Shown piece by piece: positions 52,081-60,579 of a stretch of DNA of 64,000 bases. Numbering within the stretch: position 1 is the stretch's first letter; every line of letters begins with the position of its first letter. The notes under the pieces were generated by a model. It saw only the letters and a program-made list of their open reading frames with translations, was not told the DNA's origin and made no database searches. The translations under genes and the position numbers were made by a program. This DNA is from Trinickia sp. Y13 (GTDB lineage: Bacteria; Pseudomonadota; Gammaproteobacteria; Burkholderiales; Burkholderiaceae): assembly GCF_029522115.1 (NCBI RefSeq), contig NZ_JAKWFK010000017.1, positions 44,262 through 108,261 on the forward strand, read 5' to 3'.

Positions 52081-53076
52081 ATGGCCGTCTTTACCGCTGT
52101 CAACGAAACCGACCTTGCGCACTGGTTGCGCCACTACCGTCTAGGCGAACCCGTCGATTTTCGCGGCATTCCTTCCGGTATCGAGAACAGCAACTTCTTT
52201 CTGACGACGACGCGCGGCGCCTATGTGCTCACGGTGTTCGAGAAGTTGACGGCCGAGCAATTGCCGTTCTACCTCGAACTGATGCGCCACCTCGCCAAGC
52301 ATCAGGTGCCCGTGCCCGATCCGGTGCCACGCAACGACGGCGCCCTGTTCGGCTTGCTGCACGGCAAGCCGGCGGCCATCGTCACCAAGCTGCCGGGGGC
52401 GCCAGAACTGGCGCCGGGCGTCGAGCATTGCCATGAGGTGGGGCAAATGCTCGCGCGCATGCATCTCGCCGGGCGCGACTTCACGCCGAATCTGCCTAAC
52501 TTGCGCAGCCTGCTCTGGTGGCAAGAAACGGCGCCGCAGGTGTTGCCGTTTTTGAGCGAGGCGCAACGCGACCTGCTCGAATCGGAGCTTGCGCACCAAA
52601 GCGCCTTCTTCGCTTCGGACGACTACGCCGCGCTGCCCGGCGGTCCTTGCCACTGCGATCTATTTCGCGACAACGTATTATTTCACCCGGCGCAGCCGAG
52701 CACCGGTCATACGGTGCGGCTCGGCGGCTTTTTCGATTTCTACTTCGCGGGCTGCGACAAGTGGCTGTTCGACGTTGCGGTGACGGTCAACGATTGGTGC
52801 GTCGATCTCGCCACAGGCAGGCTCGACGCACAACGCGCGGACGCGTTGTTGCGCGCTTACCAGAGCGTGCGTCCGTTCACGAAGGAAGAGTCGCGCCATT
52901 GGACCGACATGCTGCGCGCGGGCGCCTACCGCTTCTGGATGTCGCGCCTTTATGACTTTTACCTGCCCCGTGAGGCCGAAATGCTCAAGCCCCACGACCC
53001 TACTCATTTCGAACGCATCTTGCGCGAACGCCTAGCCGGCGTTGCACCGTTGGACGCGTCAAATTCATGCAACTAA
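52081..53076 (+). CDS. thrB: Homoserine kinase (ThrB type II, APH fold)
   Basis: The 331-residue enzyme phosphorylates L-homoserine in threonine synthesis. It is of the aminoglycoside phosphotransferase-like type found in pseudomonads and Burkholderia, with G-I-E-N-S-N-F-F-L at the N-terminus, the catalytic loop [11 protein letters not shown] (about 190-200) and the D-F-Y-F-A-G-C-D metal site near residue 220. Overlaps the next gene by 10 bases, so the two are cotranscribed. Confidence 0.93.
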   Translation: MAVFTAVNETDLAHWLRHYRLGEPVDFRGIPSGIENSNFFLTTTRGAYVLTVFEKLTAEQLPFYLELMRHLAKHQVPVPDPVPRNDGALFGLLHGKPAAIVTKLPGAPELAPGVEHCHEVGQMLARMHLAGRDFTPNLPNLRSLLWWQETAPQVLPFLSEAQRDLLESELAHQSAFFASDDYAALPGGPCHCDLFRDNVLFHPAQPSTGHTVRLGGFFDFYFAGCDKWLFDVAVTVNDWCVDLATGRLDAQRADALLRAYQSVRPFTKEESRHWTDMLRAGAYRFWMSRLYDFYLPREAEMLKPHDPTHFERILRERLAGVAPLDASNSCN

Positions 53077-53873
53077 CCGAAGTTACCGCAAAAACCGGCT
53101 ATGTCTGGTATCGCCAGGGCATTTGGCTGTTCCGTCGAAATCCGCTCGGCTTTCTGACGATCTTCTTTACTTATCTGCTGGCGATGTGGGCAGTGTCGCT
53201 GATCCCCTTCGTCGGCGCCGTGTTGCCGCTCGTTCTGATTCCGGGCATCGCCGTTGGGTTCATGGCTGCATGCCGCGACACGGTGGCCGGTAAGCTCGTC
53301 TTCCCGACGGTGCTTGCCGATGGATTTCGATCCTATGGCGCGACGGCGGCCATACGCTTGCTCGAACTCGGCGGCATCTATGTCGCCGCGATCGCGCTCG
53401 TGTTCGCCAGTTCGGCGCTGGTGGATGGAGGGGTGCTGTTCAAGCTGATGATGGGCACGGAAGCCGTGACGCCGGAGACGCTCGTGGGCAGCAATCTGTT
53501 GCTGGCCGGGCTCGTCTCGTTCGCGTGCTATCTGCCGGTCGCGATGCTGTTTTGGTTCGCGCCGGTGCTCGCGGCATGGCACGACGTGCCGCCCCTCAAA
53601 GCGATGTTCTTCAGTTTCATGACCTGCTGGCGAAACCGCGGCGCGTTCATCGTTTATGGCGCGCTATGGTTACTCACAGCGGTGGTCGTATCGACCGGGC
53701 TATCGCTGTTGATGGATGCGATCGGCGCACGCGCTTATGCGTTCACTGTGCTGTTTCCAGCCTCGATCACGCTGACGACGATGCTCTACTGCTCGTTCTA
53801 CGCTACGTATCGCGGCTGCTACGGCGTGCAGGAGCCAGGCCGGACCGACACGCCAGGGGCATCCAGCATCTGA
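53067..53873 (+). CDS. BPSS1780-family membrane protein
   Basis: The 268-residue protein has six predicted membrane helices and no known enzymatic motif. It belongs to the conserved BPSS1780-type family of betaproteobacteria, typically placed just after homoserine kinase. It overlaps thrB by 10 bases. Its function is not established. Confidence 0.8.
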   Translation: MQLTEVTAKTGYVWYRQGIWLFRRNPLGFLTIFFTYLLAMWAVSLIPFVGAVLPLVLIPGIAVGFMAACRDTVAGKLVFPTVLADGFRSYGATAAIRLLELGGIYVAAIALVFASSALVDGGVLFKLMMGTEAVTPETLVGSNLLLAGLVSFACYLPVAMLFWFAPVLAAWHDVPPLKAMFFSFMTCWRNRGAFIVYGALWLLTAVVVSTGLSLLMDAIGARAYAFTVLFPASITLTTMLYCSFYATYRGCYGVQEPGRTDTPGASSI

Positions 53874-53918
53874 CCGACGCGGCCAACCCGTACCGGGCGG
53901 CGAAACGCGGCGCGGGGC

Positions 53919-54095
53919 TTAACGCGCAGCTTGCCAGGACGGGTGTGCGACCGCAGCTTCGCGATCGAGCTTGCGCATACGGAACTCGAGATCGTAAAGA
54001 TCGGTGGCTTCGGCCAAATAGGCGTCGTTGCGCGCCTTTTGGCGCTCGTCGGCGGTTTGGGTCAGCAGCAGGAAAAGGCGGGTAAGCAAGAACAT
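53919..54095 (-). CDS. DUF3563-family small protein
   Basis: This 58-residue gene is too short for the usual length cut-off. The product begins M-F-L-L-T-R-L-F-L-L-L and contains N-D-A-Y-L-A-E-A-T-D-L-Y-D-L-E-x-R-M-R, matching the DUF3563 family, which is widespread in Burkholderiales. It is probably a regulatory or stress-related small protein. A perfect -10 (TATAAT on the minus strand) lies about 50 bases upstream, and two palindromes flank it. Confidence 0.8.
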   Translation of the reverse strand: MFLLTRLFLLLTQTADERQKARNDAYLAEATDLYDLEFRMRKLDREAAVAHPSWQAAR

Positions 54096-54114
54096 GGTGT
54101 ACCTCGTGCGGTAG

Positions 54115-54130
54115 TAGGTGTTAACACCTA
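54115..54130. promoter_or_regulatory. 16-bp palindrome in the DUF3563 leader
   Basis: TAGGTGTTAACACCTA is a perfect 16-bp palindrome 19 bases upstream of the start codon, downstream of the predicted -10 in the direction of transcription, i.e. inside the 5' leader or at the start of the message. A repressor site is the simplest reading. Confidence 0.55.
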
Positions 54131-54143
54131 AGCGATAACCCGA

Positions 54144-54166
54144 ATTATAGGGAAAACCCTAGGGTT
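54144..54166 (-). promoter_or_regulatory. DUF3563 promoter -10 with overlapping palindrome
   Basis: On the minus strand TATAAT (54144-54149) is a perfect -10, with TGGCGC 17 bases upstream as a weak -35. Between them sits AACCCTAGGGTT (54155-54166), a perfect palindrome in the classic repressor position. The nearby TAGGG-AAAA-CCCTA gives a second overlapping symmetry. Confidence 0.6.
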
Positions 54167-54227
54167 GCGCCAGCACCATCTTTCCTTGTGGTTTTTCCGC
54201 ATCAAAGCCGCCCGGCCCGGCGTCGCG

Positions 54228-55385
54228 CTAGCGAGCCGCCGCCCTGCGAGCGGCCGCGGGGCGGCGGCGGCGATGATCCCGCAGAAACGCCCAGATCATC
54301 GTGCTCGCGTCCGGCCCCGTGCTCGAGTGGAACGGCACCGCTTCATCGCCGCCCGCCCATGCGTGGCCGAGTCCGGCAACCAGGCACAGCCGCACCGCGG
54401 GGCGATTGCCGATCGAATAATCGTGAATCCGCGCGCAACCCTCGCTCGTTTCGTTCAGCGTCCCATCGACGAGCGCCCCCTCGCCGTCGATCAAACCGTT
54501 CAGTCGCAAAAACGCGAGACCCACCTGCTCGGCGTTTTTTGGCGCGACCACATGGTCCGCATCGCCATGGACGATGATGGCGGGCATGCCGGGGTAGCTT
54601 GCCGGATCCACCAACGCGTCCACGAGCGCGATCGGGTCGCGCCGGGCGCCGCGCCGCATCACGTCCATCGCCGTCATGCCGGAATGGGCTTCGCCCAATG
54701 CTGGGGCGGAATGCAGTGCAACCGCCGCGAACCGTTCTGGATAGTGCAGCGCCAGTAGCGACGCCAGCCCCGCTCCCGCGGAAAGCCCCACGAGGTAGAC
54801 CCGCTCGGGGTCGACGCCCTGGTGCTCGATCAGCGAATCGACGAGCGAGACGATCGCGCGCGCCTCGCCTAGGCCCGCCGTGTCGCGATCGTCATACCAA
54901 TGCCAACATCGATGCGCGTGGGCATGCTTGGATTGCTCCGGATACACCACGGCAAAACCGTTCGCGTCGGCCACCAGGTTCATTCGGGTGCCCAACGCGA
55001 ACTCGTCGATCGTCTGTTTGCATCCGTGCAGCATGACGACCAGCGGCATGGGCTTGCGCGCAGCCGTCGGCGGAATGTAAAGACCGTAGGACAAATGATT
55101 GACGAGGCGGCCCGGCAGCGGCGGCGCGGAATGATACGAACGCGTCCAATCTCCCTTGGCCCAGGCGCCCGCGCGGGGGCGGACCCGCGATTCGCGCGCT
55201 TCGGCGGAGTCGCGGGCGGTCCGGGCCGCACGCGCAGGGCGTTCGGGCGCGCGCCGGACCGGCGCGGCGCGCTTGCGACGCTTCGTTTTCGTCAATTCGC
55301 GCAGGTACTCGGCTTGCGCGTTCGGAACGCCGTTAATCAAGCGTTTGAGGCCCTGAAGCCAGAGCTTCGTCAGACTTTTGGTCAT
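54228..55385 (-). CDS. PHB-depolymerase-family esterase
   Basis: The 385-residue protein has a basic N-terminus (Arg/Lys-rich up to 90) and an alpha/beta hydrolase domain of the PHB depolymerase/esterase group (about 125-370). The catalytic serine is in G-L-S-A-G-A-G near residue 220, with V-H-G-D-A-D (Asp) and G-L-G-H-A-W (His) completing the triad. No signal peptide is visible, so it is an intracellular esterase or associated with granules. ATG 55385 begins M-T-K-S-L-T-K-L-W-L-Q-G, which is typical. Substrate (PHB oligomers or other ester) is not proven. Confidence 0.85.
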   Translation of the reverse strand: MTKSLTKLWLQGLKRLINGVPNAQAEYLRELTKTKRRKRAAPVRRAPERPARAARTARDSAEARESRVRPRAGAWAKGDWTRSYHSAPPLPGRLVNHLSYGLYIPPTAARKPMPLVVMLHGCKQTIDEFALGTRMNLVADANGFAVVYPEQSKHAHAHRCWHWYDDRDTAGLGEARAIVSLVDSLIEHQGVDPERVYLVGLSAGAGLASLLALHYPERFAAVALHSAPALGEAHSGMTAMDVMRRGARRDPIALVDALVDPASYPGMPAIIVHGDADHVVAPKNAEQVGLAFLRLNGLIDGEGALVDGTLNETSEGCARIHDYSIGNRPAVRLCLVAGLGHAWAGGDEAVPFHSSTGPDASTMIWAFLRDHRRRRPAAARRAAAR

Positions 55386-55650
55386 TCGGCGTGGCTCGCT
55401 AAAAAGGGACAAATTTATCTGCTGAGCAGCTTTTTGCCGCAATGCACAATATACCCTCTTCGTGCTATCGCGCTCCGCATGGCCTCTCACCAGTTGAACT
55501 TGGCGCCGCGTTCGCGATCGCACTTCCGAGCGGCGCCGCGAAGTGCCGCTCTCGTTATACTGTCCCTTCCGCGTGTCGTCGCATTGAACGTTCGCGCGTT
55601 AGTGATATAGATAGGCGTCGCGCGGCATCTGCCCGTGGCACAAGCTCGAC

Positions 55651-56385
55651 ATGCACGACTTACCCCTTCACCTCTGGTTCTCCATCACGCGCCTCGGCGG
55701 TGCGGGGTTGACGCTGCCTCTGGCGGTCGCGATTGCTTTGTGGCTCGCCCTCGGCTATTCGTGGCGGCTGGCGGCCGGGTGGCTCGGCATCGTCGGTGCG
55801 GCTGCAACGATCGTCACGCTCACGAAGATCGCGTTTCTCGGCTGGGGCGTCGGAGTGCGCGAGTGGGATTTCACGGGAGTGAGCGGCCATGCCATGCTGT
55901 CGACGGCCGTGTATCCCGTCGCCTTCTTTCTGACGCTGCTGCCCGCCCGCACCGGCATCCGGGTGCTCGGCGTCATATGCGGGTTGGGTGCGGGTCTCGC
56001 CGTCGGGCTCTCGCGCGTCGTGCTGAGCGCCCATTCGCCGTCGGAGGCCGTGGCGGGGTGTGTCGTCGGCGCGCTCGCCGCGATTTTATTCGTGTGGTCG
56101 GCCTGGAACGCCAAACCCGGGAAGCTATCGGCCGTCCCCGTGGCGGTCAGCCTGCTCATGTTGGCAGTCGCATTGCACGACGTGCGCGTGCCCACGCAAT
56201 ACTGGATCACGCATATCGCGCTACATCTGTCGGGCCGCGATCGGCCGTTCATTCGCGCTCGCTGGCGCGTAGGGCATGAAGCGCCTCGGTCGCGCCCTGC
56301 CGCGCCATCCGGCCACAGCGCCGCCCTGCCGGGGTCGTCTGCCCAAGCCGTGCTCGCGAGCCGTTCGCCTAAGCCGTTGGCCTGA
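55651..56385 (+). CDS. PAP2-family membrane phosphatase-like protein
   Basis: The 244-residue protein has six predicted membrane helices. The PAP2 motifs are partly present: motif 2 as V-S-G-H-A-M (about 87-92) and motif 3 as S-R-V-V-L-S-A-H-S-P-S-E (about 122-133), with glutamate in place of the usual final aspartate. Motif 1 (K-x6-R-P) is not evident. The C-terminal 45 residues are a low-complexity tail. Lipid phosphatase activity is plausible but weakened by these changes. Confidence 0.75.
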   Translation: MHDLPLHLWFSITRLGGAGLTLPLAVAIALWLALGYSWRLAAGWLGIVGAAATIVTLTKIAFLGWGVGVREWDFTGVSGHAMLSTAVYPVAFFLTLLPARTGIRVLGVICGLGAGLAVGLSRVVLSAHSPSEAVAGCVVGALAAILFVWSAWNAKPGKLSAVPVAVSLLMLAVALHDVRVPTQYWITHIALHLSGRDRPFIRARWRVGHEAPRSRPAAPSGHSAALPGSSAQAVLASRSPKPLA

Positions 56386-56387
56386 GC

Positions 56388-56408
56388 GGCCGGGACACCG
56401 TTCCGGCC
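56388..56408 (+). terminator. Hairpin after the PAP2 gene
   Basis: GGCCGGGA and TTCCGGCC form an 8-bp stem (one G-T pair) around a 5-base loop, three bases after the stop codon. No T-tract follows, so it is a weak candidate terminator. Confidence 0.4.
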
Positions 56409-56507
56409 CCGTCGCGCAAGCCGGGCGTCGGCCCTACCGCCCGGCTGTTGCCAGCTTCATCGACGCGTTCACCTCATAGGCGCGACCGTATGCCTGGCAT
56501 CGCGCCA

Positions 56508-56535
56508 CCCGTTATTACCTCCGGTATATTACGAT
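56508..56535. promoter_or_regulatory. Mo-box-like (ModE) site before modA
   Basis: The right half TATATTACGAT matches 10 of 11 bases of the ModE half-site TATATAACGAT (from memory), and CCCGTTATTAC lies at the expected six-base spacing but matches poorly. It is 27 bases before the modA start and also contains a -10-like TATATT. No modE gene is in the window. Confidence 0.45.
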
Positions 56536-56562
56536 GTCGGTTTCAACCCCTCCCTTTGGATC

Positions 56563-57357
56563 ATGAGCAACCCCGTGTCCGCCGTCCGTCGCTACGCCCG
56601 CGCTGCCGCCGCGTGCTTTTCCGCCGCCGCGTTCTTCGTTCCCAGCGCCGCACGTGCCGATGAACTCGTCGTGTCGGCGGCCGCGAGCCTGACCAACGCG
56701 TTTCGCACGATGGCCACCGCCTTCGAAAAAACGCATCCGAAAACACAGGTCGTTCTCAATCTCGGCGCGTCGGACGTGCTGCTTCAGCAAATCCTGAACG
56801 GTGCGCCCGCCGATGTGTTCGCCTCGGCCGACGAAACGGCCATGGACAAAGCCGTCGAGGGCAAAGCCGTCATCCCGGATACGCGCCGCGATTTCGCCAC
56901 CAATTCGCTCGTCATGATCGTCCCCTCCGACAGCCGGTTGCCCGTGCGGTCGGTGCGCGAAGCGATGATGCTGGCTCAGGTCAAGCATGTCGCGCTCGGC
57001 AATCCGGCCTCGGTTCCAGCGGGGCGGTACGCCAAGGCGGCGCTTGAACACGAGGGGGCGTGGGACGTCGTCAGCGGCAAAGCGGTGCTGGCAGGCAACG
57101 TCCGCGAAAGCCTCGACTACGTGGCGCGCGGCGAGGCCGAAGCCGGGTTCGTCTTCAGCACCGATGCGGCGATCATGCCGCACGCGGTCAAAGTCGCCGC
57201 GTCCGTGCCGACGCAAACGCCCGTCACCTACCCGATCGCGCTCGTGCATGGCAGCGCTCATGCCGCCGACGCCAAGGCGTTCGCCGATTTCGTGCTGTCG
57301 GCGCAGGGCCAGGCGATTCTCGCCAAATACGGCTTCATGCCGCCGGCGCAACATTGA
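56563..57357 (+). CDS. modA: Molybdate ABC transporter substrate-binding protein
   Basis: The 264-residue protein has a signal peptide (about 1-32, ending A-R-A) and the ModA fold: V-S-A-A-A-S-L-T-N-A-F at the mature N-terminus, G-A-S-D-V-L-L-Q-Q-I near 65 and A-D-V-F-A-S-A-D near 85, all of which contact molybdate. It captures molybdate in the periplasm for the ModBC transporter downstream. Confidence 0.93.
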   Translation: MSNPVSAVRRYARAAAACFSAAAFFVPSAARADELVVSAAASLTNAFRTMATAFEKTHPKTQVVLNLGASDVLLQQILNGAPADVFASADETAMDKAVEGKAVIPDTRRDFATNSLVMIVPSDSRLPVRSVREAMMLAQVKHVALGNPASVPAGRYAKAALEHEGAWDVVSGKAVLAGNVRESLDYVARGEAEAGFVFSTDAAIMPHAVKVAASVPTQTPVTYPIALVHGSAHAADAKAFADFVLSAQGQAILAKYGFMPPAQH

Positions 57358-57385
57358 CCACCGATATCCAACCGAGACGCCCATC

Positions 57386-58060
57386 GTGCAAGATGCCTGG
57401 ATCCCCCTTGCGCTGTCGCTGAAAGTGGCCGGTTGGGCGACCGCGCTCGATTTGCTGTTCGGCGTCGCCGCCGCGCGCGCGCTCGCCCGCTGGCGCTCGA
57501 GCGCGCGCGATGTGGTGGACGCCTTGTTGACGCTGCCGCTCGTGATGCCGCCAACTGTGCTCGGCTACTATCTGCTCGTGCTGCTCGGGCGGCGCGGGCC
57601 GATCGGCGCGTGGCTCGACACGTTCGGCGTGCGCGTCGTGTTCACTTGGGAAGGCGCCGTCATCGCATCGATGATCGCGGCGTTCCCGCTCGTGCTCAAA
57701 TCGGCGCGCGCCGCCTTTGAAGCCACCGATCCCCAGTTGGAGCATGCGGCCCGCACGCTCGGCCTCAGCGAAACCGCCATCTTCTTTCGTGTGACCTTGC
57801 CGCTCGCGGCGCGCGGCATCATGGCGGGCGCGCTGCTTTCGTTTGCGCGCGCCCTCGGCGAATTCGGCGCGACGCTCATGTTGGCGGGCAACTTGCCGGG
57901 GCGCACGCAGACCCTCTCGGTAGCCGTCTACTCGGCGGTGCAAGCGGGCGACGATCACACAGCGAACGTGCTGGTGCTCGTGACTTCCGTCGTCTGCGTG
58001 ATCGTGCTGCTCGTGGCCGGGCGGCTAGTCCCGCAGCACACGCTGTTGACCTCGCGCTGA
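57386..58060 (+). CDS. modB: Molybdate ABC transporter permease
   Basis: The 224-residue inner-membrane protein has five to six helices and the permease loop E-H-A-A-R-T-L-G-L-S near residue 122, followed by A-L-G-E-F-G-A-T-L-M, the ModB hallmark. The GTG at 57386 fits family length; no ATG start lies in the right place. It follows modA by 28 bases and precedes modC by 10. Confidence 0.92.
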   Translation: MQDAWIPLALSLKVAGWATALDLLFGVAAARALARWRSSARDVVDALLTLPLVMPPTVLGYYLLVLLGRRGPIGAWLDTFGVRVVFTWEGAVIASMIAAFPLVLKSARAAFEATDPQLEHAARTLGLSETAIFFRVTLPLAARGIMAGALLSFARALGEFGATLMLAGNLPGRTQTLSVAVYSAVQAGDDHTANVLVLVTSVVCVIVLLVAGRLVPQHTLLTSR

Positions 58061-58070
58061 GGACGCCGCC

Positions 58071-58778
58071 ATGAGCCTCGCCGTCGATATCCAAAAAACG
58101 TTGATCACGCGCGAACGCAAGTTCGAGCTGTCCGTGTCGTTCACGGGGAACTGCCAGCGCATCGTTTTATTCGGCCCCTCGGGCGCGGGCAAGACGTTGA
58201 CGCTGCAAGCGGTGGCGGGTCTGCTCAAGCCCGACCGCGGCACGATCACGCTCGGGGGCGAACCGCTATTCGAAGCGGGGCGCGGGATCAACGTCCCGGC
58301 GCGTTCGCGCGGCGCGGCGTACCTGTTCCAGGATTACGCGCTGTTTCCCCATCTGAATGTCAGGCAAAACGTCGGTTTTTCGTTACGGCAAGGATGGCTC
58401 AATCCACGCGCGCGAGAAGTGACGCGCACTGTCGAGTATTGGCTCGACGCCTTCGAATTGCACGCCGTGGCCGGCAATTACCCAGCCGAACTGTCGGGCG
58501 GACAAAGACAGCGCGTCGCGCTCGCGCGCGCATTGGCAGCGCAGCCGCGCATCCTATTGTTGGACGAGCCGTTTGCCGCGTTGGACGCCAACATGCGCGA
58601 ACGGATGCGGCGCGAGCTGTCGGATCTGCAAACGCGGCTCGACATTCCGATGGTGCTGATTACCCATGACGAAGCCGACGTCGCGGTGTTCGGCGATCAA
58701 GTGGTTCAGATCGACCAAGGCCGCGTGCAGAACGTGGCCCATTACGAGGCCTTTGCGGCACGCAACGCGTCTCGGTGA
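58071..58778 (+). CDS. modC: Molybdate ABC transporter ATP-binding protein lacking the Mop domain
   Basis: The 235-residue ATPase has Walker A G-P-S-G-A-G-K-T (about 35-42), signature L-S-G-G-Q-R-Q-R (about 141-148), Walker B L-L-L-D-E-P and the H-loop T-H-D-E. ModC of E. coli is about 350 residues because of a C-terminal Mop/TOBE regulatory domain. This one ends soon after the ATPase core, so it lacks molybdate feedback through that domain. It closes the modABC operon. Confidence 0.9.
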   Translation: MSLAVDIQKTLITRERKFELSVSFTGNCQRIVLFGPSGAGKTLTLQAVAGLLKPDRGTITLGGEPLFEAGRGINVPARSRGAAYLFQDYALFPHLNVRQNVGFSLRQGWLNPRAREVTRTVEYWLDAFELHAVAGNYPAELSGGQRQRVALARALAAQPRILLLDEPFAALDANMRERMRRELSDLQTRLDIPMVLITHDEADVAVFGDQVVQIDQGRVQNVAHYEAFAARNASR

Positions 58779-58820
58779 GTGCCGCGAAGGTCAGTGTTGG
58801 CGAACCCGGCCCAGCGATGA

Positions 58821-59084
58821 TTGGGGCGCCGAATCGTTGGTTGCATGGCTAGGCCATGGGCCAGCGAGCGCACGCTGACGCCGGCGAACCACCCGAGAAA
58901 ATCCCCGCCGCCCGCGTGGCTGTTCTATGGGTATGTTGGCAGTCGTGTCGTCGGATACGACAACGAGCGGCCCAAGGGCGACCATCGGCACGTCGACGGC
59001 GTGGAAGAACCATATCGATTCACTACCCCGGAAGACTTGGTCCGGGAGTTTCTCGCGGAAGTCACGCGCAGGAGAGCACTATGA
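58821..59084 (+). CDS. TumE-like toxin (DUF6516), N-terminally atypical
   Basis: The 87-residue product has the C-terminal part of the TumE/DUF6516 toxin family: R-V-V-G-Y-D-N-E-R-P-K-G-D-H-R-H-V followed by P-Y-R-F and F-L-A-E-V. Usual members start about 35 residues earlier with a beta-strand region; here residues 1-38 (P-W-A-S-E-R, H-P-R-K-S-P-P-P) do not resemble it. The gene may be truncated and the toxin inactive, or the start region divergent. Its stop overlaps the antitoxin start by four bases, as expected for such modules. Confidence 0.6.
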   Translation: MGRRIVGCMARPWASERTLTPANHPRKSPPPAWLFYGYVGSRVVGYDNERPKGDHRHVDGVEEPYRFTTPEDLVREFLAEVTRRRAL

Positions 59085-59443
59085 AAACCGCCACCATTCG
59101 CATTCGCCGGGACACGGCGACCGCGCTCGCGGAAATGGGCGAGCGCTTTATCGAGGCCTGGCGCGAAGGCAAGTCTGACACGGACACATTCGAGTTCGAA
59201 TCGCCCAAAGCCCTGTTCACCGTACTGACGCCGAAGCGCTGGGAATTGATCGAGCGTCTACAGGCACTTGGCGACGTCAGCTTGCGCGCGCTCGCACGGA
59301 GCCTGGAGCGTGACGTGAAGCGGGTTCACGAAGATGCCGCTGTGTTGCTCGACTGGGGGCTGATTGAGCGCACCGCGAACGGCAAACTTCACGTGCCGTA
59401 CGACAAGGTTCATATCGAGTTCGATCTGCTCGCAGCCGCCTGA
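59081..59443 (+). CDS. TumA-like HTH antitoxin (HVO_A0114 family)
   Basis: The 120-residue protein carries a winged helix-turn-helix (about 50-100; L-T-P-K-R-W-E-L-I-E-R-L, A-L-A-R-S-L-E-R-D-V-K-R-V-H-E-D) and the L-I-E-R-T-A-N-G-K-L-H-V-P-Y wing of HVO_A0114-type DNA-binding proteins, the usual partners of TumE toxins. It starts at the ATGA overlap with the toxin gene and should repress the operon and neutralise the toxin. Ribosome binding site GGAG lies upstream. Confidence 0.75.
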   Translation: MKTATIRIRRDTATALAEMGERFIEAWREGKSDTDTFEFESPKALFTVLTPKRWELIERLQALGDVSLRALARSLERDVKRVHEDAAVLLDWGLIERTANGKLHVPYDKVHIEFDLLAAA

Positions 59444-59908
59444 GGTGCGACTCTCCGGAACCGCAGTACCGGCACGTTCATTGCCCAGCGGTTCGTGCAA
59501 ACCCTCTCACGCCTCAATAACCTCAGGGAGATGGTTCACCTGCCTTGCGCAGATCGGGAACGCCTCGAGGCCACAACTCCGGTTCGCGACGTGAGGAAGC
59601 CGGTACCGATTTGTGAACACCGTGTTTTGGCGCACGACGATGGGTTATCAGGGCGGAGCCGGCGTTCGAAAGTCCAGGTGAAAGCGTAGGCCAACGTCCG
59701 TAGATGGCCGCACTGCGCCATACGACGTCGTCGCGCCGGTGCTGTGGCCCATGACGACATCCGGGGGCAAGTTTCGACCCTGAGCGGTCTCTCGTATCCC
59801 TCCAAAGCAGCCGCTGAAACCGAGAAACCTCGATCGTCGGTGGAAGTTTGGAAAGTTGGCGCCACTCTATACTGGCGGCTAGTTCGACAACTCTACTTAG
59901 GTGGTTTA
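59444..59908. other. Gap with no supported gene in the accessory region
   Basis: No open frame in these 465 bases resembles a protein family. Short frames on both strands are Arg/Ser-rich. The first 55 codons of the frame from 59744 precede the next gene but look unlike coding sequence. Confidence 0.5.
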
Positions 59909-60469
59909 GTGACGATTACGTCTTTGATCGGTGACGTACAGCGACGTTACATTGAATTTTTCACGGCTGCCCGCGACCGCATTTCGGCCTCTGAAGAAAA
60001 CGTCGCCACAGAGGTATTAGTCGCTCTCAACAACGATCAGATCCCGTATCCGTATCGTTATCTCAGAGTCGACGTGCTCTCCAAAAACTCCGATGCCGCG
60101 ATCAAGCCATTCGAGTTGACGCTTGACCCAGACCCAAATTTTGAGGCGACCGAATTCAAGTTTGGTGGGGTTCAGGTCGCGATTTATCCGTTCAGCTGGA
60201 ACAGGGCACAAATCGTTTTCGAAAAGGCGATCGCCGATCAGCAGCAGTTGGACCGATTTATTACTCGGTGGCTCGACGTTGAAGAAACAGAAGCTCACGC
60301 CTATGACAATCTTAGCGGGGTGGCTCATTCCTTCACGCCTGTCGAATCGAATGGCGAGTGGTGGTACCTGACAGTTGACTTTGGTACGGCACCGGCGGAA
60401 GCGATGATCGAATTTATCGAAATTCTGGTGTCTCACGGCATGATGCGGATCACCGTACAGGCTGGATGA
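59909..60469 (+). CDS. Uncharacterised protein, lower GC, immunity-like
   Basis: I do not recognise this 186-residue product. Its GC content is near 50 percent, well below the window, and codon use differs from neighbours, suggesting transfer. The sequence is acidic and rich in beta-strand patterns, with N-N-D-Q-I-P-Y-P-Y-R-Y and E-W-W-Y-L-T-V-D-F segments. Small acidic orphans like this, next to other orphans and an IS, are often immunity proteins of lost polymorphic toxins (inference). GTG 59909 follows AGGTGG; the frame stays open to an ATG at 59744, so the start is uncertain. Confidence 0.55.
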   Translation: MTITSLIGDVQRRYIEFFTAARDRISASEENVATEVLVALNNDQIPYPYRYLRVDVLSKNSDAAIKPFELTLDPDPNFEATEFKFGGVQVAIYPFSWNRAQIVFEKAIADQQQLDRFITRWLDVEETEAHAYDNLSGVAHSFTPVESNGEWWYLTVDFGTAPAEAMIEFIEILVSHGMMRITVQAG

Positions 60470-60474
60470 CGATC

Positions 60475-60520
60475 GTCAACGATCTACGCCGCGCGGTCGA
60501 CCGGCCGCTGTTGGCCGAAT
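60475..60520 (+). repeat. Direct repeat copy 1 flanking an orphan gene
   Basis: GTCAACGATCTA (60475-60486), a 9-base spacer, then 23 bases beginning GTCGACCGGCCGCT and ending TTGGCCGA (60496-60518). Copy 2 at 60930-60973 has the same blocks, with 33 of 35 bases identical and the same spacer length. The two copies bracket the orphan gene at 60580-60876. Confidence 0.7.
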
Positions 60521-60579
60521 AGGGTTGCACCATCGGAACGCCCACTTCGAGGGACGGGTGACCCCCGCCCGCGCTGCCG

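Noticed and set aside
55420..55445. CTGCT-G-AGCAG followed by TTTTT as an intrinsic terminator
   Set aside because: The arms leave only a one-base loop, which cannot fold as a hairpin, and no plus-strand gene ends there.
59744..59908. First 55 codons of the frame leading into the orphan gene at 59909
   Set aside because: The composition resembles neighbouring non-coding DNA, and a GTG with a nearby AGGTGG marks a better start; kept only as an uncertainty.
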